Shown here piece by piece: positions 35,707 to 44,168 of a stretch of DNA of 59,363 bases. A program made the translations under genes and the position numbers. The number at the start of each line of letters is the position of its first letter. Position 1 is the stretch's first letter. The stretch comes from Candidatus Poribacteria bacterium (GTDB lineage Bacteria > Poribacteria > WGA-4E > PCPOR2b). The stretch spans positions 1 through 59,363 of the forward strand of contig JAJDUM010000081.1 in assembly GCA_022826645.1 (NCBI GenBank), given 5' to 3'. The notes under the pieces were generated by a model that saw nothing but the letters and a program-made list of their open reading frames with translations, did not search any database and was not told the origin of the DNA.

Positions 35707-36792
35707 ATGCGACAGATTGAACTACACCCAGAGGACTACCTTCCGGCAGCCCCGCCACAGGAGATTGTGCAACGGTATGGCATCGCCATCGTTGGCTGTG
35801 GGAACATCGCGCGGAACACCCATCTCCCCGCCTATAGCAAGTTCGGATACCGCATCGTTGCGGCTTGCGACGTTATTGAGGAGAAAGCACGAACAGTCGC
35901 TGAAGAATACGATATTCCACTTTGGACAACCAACCTTGAAGCGGTGATAGACCGACGCGATGTCGATATTGTCGATCTCGCGGTGCGTCCAGAGCATCGA
36001 TTGGCAGCAGTAGAACAGTTGGCACCCGCCGGCAAACATATTCTCTCTCAAAAACCGTTGGCACCGACATTGGCGGAGGCGGAACGCATTGTGGAGATCT
36101 GCCAGGAGGCTGGCATCACACTAATGATCAACCAGCAAGCACGGTGGGCATCCTATCACACTGCGATGAAGGTACTGATTGATCGTGGTCTATTCGGTCA
36201 CCTATATAGCGTTCTGCACGTCCACCGCCAGTACCAAGATGGCACTGATTCTGCGTGGCGGACGACCCCTGACTTCACCATCATAGACAACGGCATTCAT
36301 TACGTGGATCTATCCCGTTATTTTACCGGTCGAACGCCCCGACGGGTGAAAACGACAACCACTCGTGTTCCCGGTCAGAATGCGATAGATCCGATGATCT
36401 ATACAATCCTTTGCGAGTATGAGCCAGCTGACCTGATGTCAACGCTGCATTTCAACAACATCGCACCGGCACTCCACCATAGCCCGTACCTGTGGCACAT
36501 TGACGGTACAGACGCCTCCGCTTCGATAGCGCGATATGGATCGCTCCGAGATGGACGGACGGAACTAACAATCTCGTTCAAAGAAGATCTGGATCAGCGG
36601 CAGGTTTTTCACATCCAAGGAGGGTGGTTTCCGGATGCGTGGGGCGGTACGATGGGAGAGATGCAACGTGCACTCGCAGCGGGTGTTGAACCCCAAGCCT
36701 CCGGACGGGATAACTTGAACTCCATCCGAATCACCGATGCCGCCGTCGAATCATCTAAGACCGGGCAGACGGTAGAAATTCCGCCTGCGTAG
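35707..36792 (+). CDS. Gfo/Idh/MocA-family oxidoreductase
   Basis: A 361-residue NAD(P)-dependent oxidoreductase. The Rossmann loop is IAIVGCGNIARNTH near residues 23-36. The catalytic-lysine motif reads SQKPLAPTL (QKP for EKP), with the lysine kept. The C-terminal domain has NQQARWASY, IDNGIHYVDLSRYF and a GxxxxD-type ending. Its gene is 38 bases upstream of a DUF6807 gene, so the two are likely one unit. The substrate is probably a sugar or inositol derivative, not resolved. The start at 35707 is the first ATG; no strong binding site. Confidence 0.88.
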   Translation: MRQIELHPEDYLPAAPPQEIVQRYGIAIVGCGNIARNTHLPAYSKFGYRIVAACDVIEEKARTVAEEYDIPLWTTNLEAVIDRRDVDIVDLAVRPEHRLAAVEQLAPAGKHILSQKPLAPTLAEAERIVEICQEAGITLMINQQARWASYHTAMKVLIDRGLFGHLYSVLHVHRQYQDGTDSAWRTTPDFTIIDNGIHYVDLSRYFTGRTPRRVKTTTTRVPGQNAIDPMIYTILCEYEPADLMSTLHFNNIAPALHHSPYLWHIDGTDASASIARYGSLRDGRTELTISFKEDLDQRQVFHIQGGWFPDAWGGTMGEMQRALAAGVEPQASGRDNLNSIRITDAAVESSKTGQTVEIPPA

Positions 36793-36830
36793 ATGGAGAA
36801 AGCCAGCCAACAGAAGAGAGAGGAAAAAAG

Positions 36831-37772
36831 ATGAAACACTTTGACCTTGAAATACATCAACGTCCAGAACCCAAGTCAATTGCACCTCGGTTTACCAGCG
36901 TCAAGATACGGTGGAAGGGTAGAGCGATAGCCGACCTGACGCAAGGCATTCACCGGTGCTATCTGTTCCCTGTGTACTCTCCCGCGGGTGTATCCCTGAC
37001 TTCTGAAAGCCCGGTGGACCACCCACACCACAATTCCATCACCGTCAGTGCCGATGTCTTTTTTGTCCAGCTGCCGCCGCTGTCGCCAGCGATTTCCACA
37101 TTGATAGAGGAAGCGACGTATAACTTCTACGTCAACAACATCTTCCAAGGACGGGCGCCGGGCAGAATTTGGGTCGTGGGGGTTGATAGCGAGGAGATTT
37201 CCGAGAACCATCTCCGGGTTGTGCAGAACATTCAGTGGCAGGGACCCGAAGAATGGGGTGCGCCAGCGGATATCGGTCGCCGCGTACTGGCTGAAGAGAC
37301 GCGGACCATAGACATCTATCCGGGAGAGGTCGCCAACGTCATCGACATCCGTTCTCAACTGAGGCCAACCGATTGGGATGTCACAATTGGTACTACACGT
37401 CACGCCTACTTTACAATTCGGATGGCGGATGCGCTGCGTCCTGCCAACGGTGGAACACTGATAGATTCGGAAGGCAGAATCGGTCAGGAATCGGTTTGCA
37501 ACCAAATTGCAGACTGGGTTGATATGTCGGGTCCCGCGGTGGGCGACCAAAAAGCAGGCATAACTGTGATTCCACACGCCTCCGCTGCCGGTATCGAATG
37601 GTTCTGCTTCGACTACGGAACGATGCTGGTGAATCCATTCATGAGAGAGAAGGGGATTTTGAATCGGGGTGAGGAACTCGACTTGGGGATCCGAATCTTG
37701 GCTCACGATGGGGATGCTACGGAAGCGGGGGTGACAGATCTGTATGAAGCGTTCAGACCCGAAGGAAAATAA
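36831..37772 (+). CDS. DUF6807 (PmoA-like) family protein, second copy
   Basis: A 313-residue homologue of the protein at 14860. Shared parts are DHPHHNSITVSADVFF, VIDIRSQLRPTDWDV, RHAYFTIRMADAL, the NPFMREKGILNRGEELDLGI ending and AGVTDLYEAFR. Function is not established for the family; I infer work on a carbohydrate-derived compound from its partners (Gfo/Idh upstream, glycosidase-like protein downstream). AGAGAGGAAAAAAG precedes the ATG. It is convergent with the glycosidase-like gene, 9 bases apart. Confidence 0.75.
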   Translation: MKHFDLEIHQRPEPKSIAPRFTSVKIRWKGRAIADLTQGIHRCYLFPVYSPAGVSLTSESPVDHPHHNSITVSADVFFVQLPPLSPAISTLIEEATYNFYVNNIFQGRAPGRIWVVGVDSEEISENHLRVVQNIQWQGPEEWGAPADIGRRVLAEETRTIDIYPGEVANVIDIRSQLRPTDWDVTIGTTRHAYFTIRMADALRPANGGTLIDSEGRIGQESVCNQIADWVDMSGPAVGDQKAGITVIPHASAAGIEWFCFDYGTMLVNPFMREKGILNRGEELDLGIRILAHDGDATEAGVTDLYEAFRPEGK

Positions 37773-37781
37773 TCCAATCAG

Positions 37782-39545
37782 CTATCCTGGAGCGATTACG
37801 GTCATGTCCCAATCACCGAGCGCAAGCAGCGGTTTCGTCCAATCACCCAACGCAGATTCGCCCACCTGCACCCATTCAGCGATCTCTTCACGATGTCCGA
37901 GACGGCGGAGTGCGTTCCACATTGGCAGATAGTTCGCTCGACCACCGGGACCGGCGCAATCCCAGAAGAAGAGCCGGTCTGCGCCTGCGCCGTAGAGCAT
38001 ATGGGCATTGCGTCGGAAATCTTCGGGACTCTGATGGCGGGGCATGACATTCGGTGCCAGTAAGCAGGCAGTATTCCGAGTTGCATGGGCGAAAGGCTCA
38101 AACTGTGATGGGTTAGACCAAGTATCCTCTTCGGTCGGCATTGCCAGCGGTGCTGGACTATACGGAATCAGGACATCAATTAGCCCTTCTCTCGCCCAAG
38201 CCGCAACATCAAGACCGAAACATCGGTTCTCTGTCTCCAAGCCCAACACACACGCGGAAACCTCAATCCGTCGTGCCCGTCCTTGTTCACGAGAAATCGT
38301 ATCCATTTCCTCCCGCACACGACGCATGAAGGCGGTCATGACACCGGCACGGAACTCAAGCCACGTTGGATCTGTCTCGGCAATCTCTCTGGGATCGCTG
38401 CCGTGAGCGGATGCAAAAGCCTCAAGCAGCGGTACTTCGTATGCGAGATATGGGGGACGTCGGTTGAAGAGGAGGCAAATTCCGTCAATCGGGTATTCAA
38501 CCATCTCACGTAACAGAGCAAGGCAGTAGTCCTGTATCTCACGAAAAGCGTAGGAGAGGCGTGGCAACAGCTTTCCGTCGCGATCAACACAACGCAGTTC
38601 CGGATGGTTCTCAAAGAACCCTCCTCGGAAGTTATGATCCAGCGGAGGAGGATAGGTCCACCCAGCCAGTCTATAGGCTGCGTGGAATTCAAGACCGATG
38701 GCGTGGGTATGTTCGAGTGCGATTGCGAAGGGATCGAGTCCAGCCTTAAGGTAGCTGCGCCAGCTTTCCGCTACCAGCCGGTCACCGACCCGGGCAAATT
38801 CCGTGATATTGGGAATATCGGGTGTGCGTCCAATCTTGGTGGGATAGTGGAGGACATCGCCGCTTCCGCTCTCCCAATACATGCGTGAAAAGTCGGTATC
38901 TCGATACGCCTCAATCTCACGGCGTAGTTCTTCTGCGGAGGTGGGACGATAGAGGAAGTGCGGCCCGTGCGAGTCGTTATGTGCGAAGAGGCATCGGTGT
39001 GTGCCGCCCCCTTGTTCAGCGTGTAGCGATTCAACTTCAGTCGGTGTGAGCGGCACGAGTCTGATATAGGCAATGCGTACACCCCCACATTGCACCGAAC
39101 CGAAGCCGTCGCCCGGATCGATACGGCGCGTCAGTTGGCGAAAGTCAACCGCTTGTCCGTTCAGATCAGCGACCTTCCAGAAGATTTCTTGGAGTTGCTT
39201 GCGTCGTAGATGGTGCCCCCCGGTATCCCATGTAATCACGGAATAGGTGTCGTCACCGCTTAACTTGACGAGCGTTTGAGGGAGGCCTTCCTCGCTGGTC
39301 GGATGTATCCCAAGCGAGATCGCATACCAACCGGTTACGCTCAATGGGTAACGCACCTCCGGCGCACGGGTTTCTGGACCCGCCTTTAGCATGACGCCGG
39401 AGAAACCTTCAGCCTGATACGGAATGGTGTGCCAACGACGGGATCCGCCGTCAGGAGAGAGTCGGTCTGCGGGTTGACAGCGTTCTAGATCAGTCACATA
39501 GATTGGTTCGGCACTGAAGCCGCGATCGCCTATACAGTCAGCCAT
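37782..39545 (-). CDS. Glycoside-hydrolase-like TIM-barrel protein
   Basis: A 587-residue protein. The N-terminal third (about 10-180) is beta-rich and may bind carbohydrate (SLGIHPTSEEGLPQTLVKLS). The C-terminal two thirds look like a family-10-type glycosidase barrel: FARVGDRLVAESWRSYLKAG, YPIDGICLLFNRRPPY, VREEMDTISREQGRARRIE and LIDVLIPYSP. I cannot name the acid residues with confidence. No signal peptide is visible, so it may act in the cytoplasm. GGAGGA lies six bases before the ATG at 39545; a TTG at 39551 would add two residues. Confidence 0.65.
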   Translation of the reverse strand: MADCIGDRGFSAEPIYVTDLERCQPADRLSPDGGSRRWHTIPYQAEGFSGVMLKAGPETRAPEVRYPLSVTGWYAISLGIHPTSEEGLPQTLVKLSGDDTYSVITWDTGGHHLRRKQLQEIFWKVADLNGQAVDFRQLTRRIDPGDGFGSVQCGGVRIAYIRLVPLTPTEVESLHAEQGGGTHRCLFAHNDSHGPHFLYRPTSAEELRREIEAYRDTDFSRMYWESGSGDVLHYPTKIGRTPDIPNITEFARVGDRLVAESWRSYLKAGLDPFAIALEHTHAIGLEFHAAYRLAGWTYPPPLDHNFRGGFFENHPELRCVDRDGKLLPRLSYAFREIQDYCLALLREMVEYPIDGICLLFNRRPPYLAYEVPLLEAFASAHGSDPREIAETDPTWLEFRAGVMTAFMRRVREEMDTISREQGRARRIEVSACVLGLETENRCFGLDVAAWAREGLIDVLIPYSPAPLAMPTEEDTWSNPSQFEPFAHATRNTACLLAPNVMPRHQSPEDFRRNAHMLYGAGADRLFFWDCAGPGGRANYLPMWNALRRLGHREEIAEWVQVGESALGDWTKPLLALGDWDMTVIAPG

Positions 39546-39570
39546 GTGCAATCCTCCGAATGAAAGAAAT

Positions 39571-39620
39571 AACGTGAAACGTGATGCGTGAAACGTGAAA
39601 ACAATCTGTTCATCGGTTTC
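39571..39620. repeat. ACGTGAAACGTGA-family repeat, copy 2
   Basis: AACGTGAAACGTGATGCGTG then AAACGTGAAAACAATCTG, followed by TTCATCGG. Directly upstream of the glycosidase-like gene. Confidence 0.75.
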
Positions 39621-39664
39621 AGGACTTACGCAAATTCAGCACGCGGCGCGAGATTCTGTTGTTT

Positions 39665-39928
39665 TTAACCCCCTAAATCCCGCTCCCGATAAATCGGGAT
39701 GTACCACTTATCAGGGGGACTTATGAACCAAACACACAGAATCATAGCTCCCCCTGTTCCGTCCACTTCTAATCCAAAGGTTTCAATATGAAATTTAATC
39801 GCTGATGTCACGTCAGCTACCGCCTGTGCATAAGTATCCCCTTCGCCTACCACAACGCCTTTCAGACCGATGGGATAAGCAACATAACCATCAGTATGCT
39901 TTTCAACAATAATCTTGAACAATTGCAT
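39665..39928 (-). CDS. HicB-like protein with a repeat-derived C terminus
   Basis: An 87-residue protein whose first 60 residues are a UPF0150/HicB-type fold: VEKHTDGYVAYPIGLKGVVV then AQAVADVTSAIKFHIETFG. GGAAGGAAAA lies before the ATG at 39928. The last about 18 codons (SPPDKWYIPIYRERDLGG) and the stop are read from the 57-bp repeat at 39667-39723. The native C terminus seems to have been replaced, so the protein may be a truncated antitoxin-like orphan. No HicA toxin is beside it. Confidence 0.7.
   Translation of the reverse strand: MQLFKIIVEKHTDGYVAYPIGLKGVVVGEGDTYAQAVADVTSAIKFHIETFGLEVDGTGGAMILCVWFISPPDKWYIPIYRERDLGG
39667..39723 (+). repeat. 57-bp dispersed repeat, copy 2
   Basis: Identical to 356-412 apart from one C/T change, and in the same orientation. 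It lies inside the HicB-like reading frame on the opposite strand. Confidence 0.9.
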
Positions 39929-39964
39929 TTGAATTTTCCTTCCTTTTCACTATATAAGCACTCT

Positions 39965-41032
39965 TCACGGCAGTTGGGGGATAACCTCTTTCGCCATCAG
40001 TTCCATTGATCGGCGCATCTTCGCCTTGTCGTCCCAATCGTGACCGATCATCAACACTGTGCCGAAACCGCCGGTGAGATCGTAGATGTCCTGAAGCTTG
40101 CGTGTGACTGTATCAACACTACCAACAATAGCGATATTGTCGATGATATATTCGGCGTCGATCGCTTCGTCGGGCATCTCTGGATCCCCTTTTAGTAGGT
40201 CCTGCATCCGGGCGAGCGTGAGCATACCGCGCAGATAGATCAGCGAGGCAGCAAATGCACCGCTCAACGCATGTTCCCGTGCCTCCGCATCTGTCTCTCC
40301 AACAAATATGCTGCGGGAGATACGCCATTCTGAACGGTCAGGTTCACGTCCGGCTTCGCGTGCACCTTCGGAGTAGAGTTCCCACTGTCGCTTCACCTTG
40401 TGAGGCGGTGCCATGTTGATGCTGATTGGAATGAATCCCCGCCGTCCGCCTGTTGTGGCGGCCATAGACTCTTCCCTGACGATGCTCATCGCGATTGGTG
40501 GGTGGGGCTTCTGATACGGTTGCAGCACCTGCCCTAATCCGAGTTCGGGAATCTTTTCCTCGAGCTTGAGGTTCCAGTAATCCCCTTTGAACTCGAAAGG
40601 ACCCTCCTCTTGCCAAAGTTTGAGGACGATGTCCATCGCTTCAAGGGTCATCAGTCCCTGCGTCCGTGGGTCGGGTAGATCAAACAGCGCCCAATCGGTC
40701 GGAACGCCGCCCTGTCCAAACCCGACGTTGAGCCTGCCCTTGGATAGGTGATCGAGATAGGCAAGTCTGACAGCGACATTGGCGGGGTGGTGCTGGGTGA
40801 TGATAGTCACACCGGTGCCCAAGCGTATATTTTTGGTTTGTGGCAACATGTGGGCGATGAAGACATCGTTAGAGGGGATCGGCTCCCATCCTGCGGTATG
40901 GTGCTGTCCAATCCAAGCTTCACTGAATCCCAGTTCATCTGCCCAAATGACACATTCTACGTCCTCTTCAAATGTCTGCGTCCGATCCTTTTCTGGCGGA
41001 TGCAGCGGCATCATAAATGTACCAACTTTCAT
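39965..41032 (-). CDS. Luciferase-like (LLM-class) flavin-dependent oxidoreductase
   Basis: A 355-residue bacterial-luciferase-like monooxygenase. Signatures are MKVGTFMMPLHPPEKDRTQT, WADELGFSEAWIGQHHTAGW, IRLGTGVTIITQHHPANVAV and GRLNVGFGQGG, which form the flavin-binding TIM barrel. IVGSVDTVTRKLQDIYDLTG near the C terminus is also typical. Such enzymes use reduced FMN and O2, or F420, to oxidise small organics. The ATG at 41032 is preceded by GAGGTGAACT. It lies alone between the HicB-like and coiled-coil genes, so the substrate is open. Confidence 0.9.
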   Translation of the reverse strand: MKVGTFMMPLHPPEKDRTQTFEEDVECVIWADELGFSEAWIGQHHTAGWEPIPSNDVFIAHMLPQTKNIRLGTGVTIITQHHPANVAVRLAYLDHLSKGRLNVGFGQGGVPTDWALFDLPDPRTQGLMTLEAMDIVLKLWQEEGPFEFKGDYWNLKLEEKIPELGLGQVLQPYQKPHPPIAMSIVREESMAATTGGRRGFIPISINMAPPHKVKRQWELYSEGAREAGREPDRSEWRISRSIFVGETDAEAREHALSGAFAASLIYLRGMLTLARMQDLLKGDPEMPDEAIDAEYIIDNIAIVGSVDTVTRKLQDIYDLTGGFGTVLMIGHDWDDKAKMRRSMELMAKEVIPQLP

Positions 41033-41142
41033 AGTTCACCTCGTATCATTCAAGTCTTTTTTAGAACATAGCCGTCTTGCACTTCACTGCTACCACTGAA
41101 ATCTGAAAGCAAGCGAAGGGCTAAGGTACAATCTGGACAGAG

Positions 41143-41499
41143 TCAAGTTAATCGTTCATGATGTGTTAAGTGTTCGATATGGTTCTGGTTGAGTTGTTGT
41201 ATACTGGCTTCCATACTAGTAAGCCGTTGATTTGTATCATCAATGCGCTTGTTCGTTTCAGTCAATCGCTGATTCATCGTGTTGATCACTTCAACGAACC
41301 GCTTATCCAGCCGTTCATCGAGGCGTTCAAGTGCGTGAAAGAACGTCTCACCTTGCTTGTCGATTCGCTCGTCTGTCTTGTCAGCTCGCTTCTCCAGTCT
41401 ACCGGTGCGATAGAACAAGATAGCAACCTGTCCGATGAAACCGATGATGATAAAAAGCACCAAAACGGTATGTGAGGGGCTCCATTGTGAAAAATCCAT
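41143..41499 (-). CDS. Small membrane protein with coiled coil
   Basis: A 118-residue protein. After a membrane helix (about 9-28, TVLVLFIIIGFIGQVAILFY) comes a charged, repetitive helix: LEKRADKTDERIDKQGETFF, LERLDERLDKRFVEV and NKRIDDTNQRLTSMEASI. Heptad-like spacing points to a coiled coil. GAAGGGAACACGG before the ATG at 41499 makes this start better than the longer frame from 41655. It has the same layout as the protein at 22192. No function known. Confidence 0.65.
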   Translation of the reverse strand: MDFSQWSPSHTVLVLFIIIGFIGQVAILFYRTGRLEKRADKTDERIDKQGETFFHALERLDERLDKRFVEVINTMNQRLTETNKRIDDTNQRLTSMEASIQQLNQNHIEHLTHHERLT

Positions 41500-41560
41500 A
41501 ATCCGTGTTCCCTTCTGTGGTTCGTTCCGTGCTTGAAAACTCAAGCGTGGCTTGATCTTA

Positions 41561-41692
41561 TGGTAGATCTTAGAATTAATGAGACATTCCAAACCGGTGC
41601 GGTTAGAAACCGCACCTACCGGCCCGGATAAATCGGGATCGAAACCGAGGGGCAAAAGTTTGGTGTCGAGATGTGAATCTCGACCTACAAGT
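41561..41692. repeat. Intergenic repeat with two CCTAC hairpins
   Basis: It opens TGGTAGATCTTAGAATTAAT, shared with 46251. It then holds GGTGCGGTT-AGA-AACCGCACC followed by TACC, and GTCGAGA...TCTCGAC followed by CTAC. Confidence 0.8.
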
Positions 41693-41699
41693 GCTAAGG

Positions 41700-42584
41700 T
41701 TACACGCGAATTTTTACGTCTGCCCGCTCTTCCTGAAGCCGCGCTACTGAGACCGACGCAAGCTCTCCCCAGCCTCGATTTCGCGCTTCGGTGAAACGCT
41801 GTTCGATGATATTGGCGAGTTCCATCGGCAGGCGCAATTGACGCCCCATCTCTGTCGCTAAACCGACATCCTTCGCGCCAAGGTCCAATTTGAATCCCGG
41901 CTCAAAGTTGCCTTGGAACAGACTTCCCGGAAATTCCTGCATACACTCGGTATTACCGGAGCTGTGGGAGATTGCTTCATACATGACTTCCGTCTGTGCA
42001 CCCGCTTTTAGTCCCAGGGTCAGTGCCTCTGATACTAAGACATAATTGCCAAGATTGATGAGGTTGTTGACAATTTTGCAGACCGCTCCCATGCCCTGCT
42101 CACCGCAGTAGATGACCTTCTCCCCTATCAATTCAAGGACGGCTTTGTGACGCGTATAGACCGACTGGTCACCGCCGACCATTATGCACAACGTCGCATG
42201 CTCAGCACCGCTGACACCCCCGCTGACCGGGGCATCCAGCACATGGATACCTTTGGGCTTTGCGGCAGCGGCGATCCGGTTGATCGTATCTGGATCGGTG
42301 GTGCTCAAGTCAAAGTACGTCAAGCCACGTGCAGCACCGCTGAGAATACCGGAATCTCCGAGGGCGACCGCCTCCACATCTTGAGGATGTGGCAGCGCTG
42401 TGAAGACAACTTGACTCGTCGCTGCCACGGCACCCGGACTGTCCGCCCATGACACCCCTTCCGATAGCAATTCTTCAGCGTTCCCCTTCTGTGTATCGAA
42501 CACTGTTAGGTTATGCCCGCCTTTGGCAAGGTTTCGCGCCATGAAGCGACCCATGCGCCCAATACCGATGAACCCAATATTCAT
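41700..42584 (-). CDS. 3-hydroxyisobutyrate dehydrogenase-family oxidoreductase
   Basis: A 294-residue NAD(P)-dependent beta-hydroxyacid dehydrogenase. It opens MNIGFIGIGRMGRFMARNLA with the Rossmann loop. LDAPVSGGVSGAE is the substrate-binding motif, and GAVCKIVNNLINLGN carries the catalytic lysine. Substrates in this family include 3-hydroxyisobutyrate, tartronate semialdehyde and glyoxylate. The ATG (42582-42584) overlaps the stop of the PhyH gene as ATGA and has GGAGG eight bases before it. So it is coupled to the oxygenase, suggesting hydroxylation followed by oxidation. Confidence 0.9.
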   Translation of the reverse strand: MNIGFIGIGRMGRFMARNLAKGGHNLTVFDTQKGNAEELLSEGVSWADSPGAVAATSQVVFTALPHPQDVEAVALGDSGILSGAARGLTYFDLSTTDPDTINRIAAAAKPKGIHVLDAPVSGGVSGAEHATLCIMVGGDQSVYTRHKAVLELIGEKVIYCGEQGMGAVCKIVNNLINLGNYVLVSEALTLGLKAGAQTEVMYEAISHSSGNTECMQEFPGSLFQGNFEPGFKLDLGAKDVGLATEMGRQLRLPMELANIIEQRFTEARNRGWGELASVSVARLQEERADVKIRV

Positions 42585-43486
42585 ACGTGCGCCTCCGAAT
42601 ATTGTCGGAGTCCACTCGGCAATCCCTCTTGGTCGCACGCTTCCGCCCTGACAGGGGCCTCGCAGGGCCAGCATTGACCGCCGGTGTGCTGATAATCTTC
42701 ACCGGCTAACCAAGAGAACATCTCAGCCGCAGCGATGCCACACTTAAACTGCTCAAAGTGGGGTTCGCCGCCAAATGTGGGCCAAGAGAAGTTGAAATTG
42801 GGGTCAATTATCCAGTCACGACGCGGCTCGGTTGTCCGCCAGTAGTTGTATTTGAACAGGTTGCGGAAGCCGGTGGTTGTGCTGCGGCCCTTACGGTGCC
42901 ATATCGAATAGACTGTGATGAAGATAGAACCCGCCGGTGCGGTGGTTGGAACGGAGAGTTTCACACTGCGTAAGTGCGCCATATAGTTGGCTTTGGTACG
43001 CATGAAGTGGGAGCCGGGGATGACCTCGGTGGGACCCGCCTCCTTCGGTGTGTCCTGCGGATAGTAGAACACCTGTAGATAGTCTAAGCGTGGAGTGTAA
43101 ATTGATCCCCCGTCACGGTGCCAGCCCTGGGGTGGGGCCGGACATGGGGCACGGTGGTTACACAGGTTCTGGGGCAGCTTGAAATCTCTGCCGAGCAGCG
43201 ATCTGACAGCACCCGCGGCTTGTGGGTTTTTGAACACGCCATCGACAAACCAGTCTTCGGTCAGCAGCTCAAGCGGCTGGTGCTCCGGGTGCTCGTCCAC
43301 AAAGTCCATCATACGTTGGTTGACCGCATCTTCGACCACACCCTCAAGCACGAGATACCCTTTGCGACAGAATTCAAACACCTGCTGATCGTTCAGCGTT
43401 GGTTCGCAATCGTAGGTGTCTCCTATGGTATAGTCGGTATGCGGGATTCCGATTGATTCAGTCGGAGACAATGTTGTCGGGTTCAT
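42581..43486 (-). CDS. Phytanoyl-CoA dioxygenase (PhyH) family protein, second copy
   Basis: A 301-residue Fe(II)/2-oxoglutarate oxygenase. The triad is H123 and D125 in WHRDGGS, and H197 in SIWHRKGRST. The following GFRNLFKYNYWR holds a possible 2-oxoglutarate-binding arginine. The opening CRKGYLVLEGVVEDAVNQRM is typical of the family. It differs strongly from the PhyH protein at 13965, sharing motifs only. The ATGA overlap joins it to the hydroxyacid dehydrogenase. Upstream lies a perfect 20-bp palindrome (43506-43525). Confidence 0.88.
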   Translation of the reverse strand: MNPTTLSPTESIGIPHTDYTIGDTYDCEPTLNDQQVFEFCRKGYLVLEGVVEDAVNQRMMDFVDEHPEHQPLELLTEDWFVDGVFKNPQAAGAVRSLLGRDFKLPQNLCNHRAPCPAPPQGWHRDGGSIYTPRLDYLQVFYYPQDTPKEAGPTEVIPGSHFMRTKANYMAHLRSVKLSVPTTAPAGSIFITVYSIWHRKGRSTTTGFRNLFKYNYWRTTEPRRDWIIDPNFNFSWPTFGGEPHFEQFKCGIAAAEMFSWLAGEDYQHTGGQCWPCEAPVRAEACDQEGLPSGLRQYSEAHV

Positions 43487-43505
43487 TAAGAAACTCCTTC
43501 TGTGC

Positions 43506-43525
43506 GGAACGCAGATCTGCGTTCC
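43506..43525. repeat. Perfect 20-bp palindrome with CCTAC edge
   Basis: GGAACGCAGATCTGCGTTCC followed by CTACA. It is the compensated relative of the palindrome at 28822; a partial relative (GCGCAAATCTGCGTTCCC) occurs at about 18537. Confidence 0.85.
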
Positions 43526-43543
43526 CTACAAACGGTCACAGTT

Positions 43544-43918
43544 TCAGGTCAATTTTTCGAGGATAAATTCGCAGCCGAGACCAAAGGTCTTGTCTTCTTG
43601 GAGCAGCAGTGCCATCTCTGGGAATTTGATCACCCGCCAGCCGTCGTCCATCGCTTCAAGCACGGTGTTATAGGGCCACTCATCCACATCGTCCGGTCCT
43701 TCGAGAATCTGGCCGTTCTCCACCAGTGCCATGCCAAGGACTTGTGAGTCAACGGCGGTGTTGCCGGTGTTTAGGTACAACAATCGCTGCTGCTTGGGCG
43801 GGTCATCTTCCGAACGCCCGTCACCCAGACGGTCTAATGCTCCTTGGAGATCCGCTTCTATTAGGGTGCCGGCGCGTAGCTTGTCGAGCCACTCCCGGAT
43901 CTGTTGTTTGTCAGCCAT
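43544..43918 (-). CDS. Conserved-looking hypothetical protein
   Basis: A 124-residue protein I cannot assign. It is acidic, without membrane segments or signal peptide. The first 30 residues look helical (IREWLDKLRAGTLIEADLQG), and the rest alternates short strands (VLEAMDDGWRVIKFPEMALL). It ends FGLGCEFILEKLT. The ATG at 43918 is preceded by AGAGAAGGTTCATA, a plausible binding site. It lies 57 bases upstream of the PhyH gene on the same strand, so it may be co-transcribed with PhyH and the hydroxyacid dehydrogenase. Confidence 0.6.
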   Translation of the reverse strand: MADKQQIREWLDKLRAGTLIEADLQGALDRLGDGRSEDDPPKQQRLLYLNTGNTAVDSQVLGMALVENGQILEGPDDVDEWPYNTVLEAMDDGWRVIKFPEMALLLQEDKTFGLGCEFILEKLT

Positions 43919-43956
43919 TATGAACCTTCTCTATCGTTGCGCGCAGCTGCACAACC

Positions 43957-44115
43957 AACCCCCTAAATCCCCCTTATCAGGGGAACTTTGGAAAATCAGG
44001 GGGACTTACGAACGTGCTGCGTAAGTCCTAATTAGTATAGATCGCGTTTCTATAAACATGTCGCCCCGCTGGGGCTATGGGTCGGGCAAGATGCCCGACC
44101 TACGGGTATAAGTCT
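43957..44115. repeat. Mixed repeat block
   Basis: It holds a shortened variant of the 57-bp repeat (43957-43988), an ACTTACGAACGTGCTGCGTAAGT segment with facing ACTTACG/CGTAAGT arms, the hairpin GCCCC-GCT-GGGGC (44063-44075) and GGGTCGGGC...GCCCGACC followed by TACGGG. Confidence 0.75.
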
Positions 44116-44168
44116 GGATGGGCTCGCGCAATATAGGAGAGCGCAGCCAGACCGCTTGGGTCAAACAA

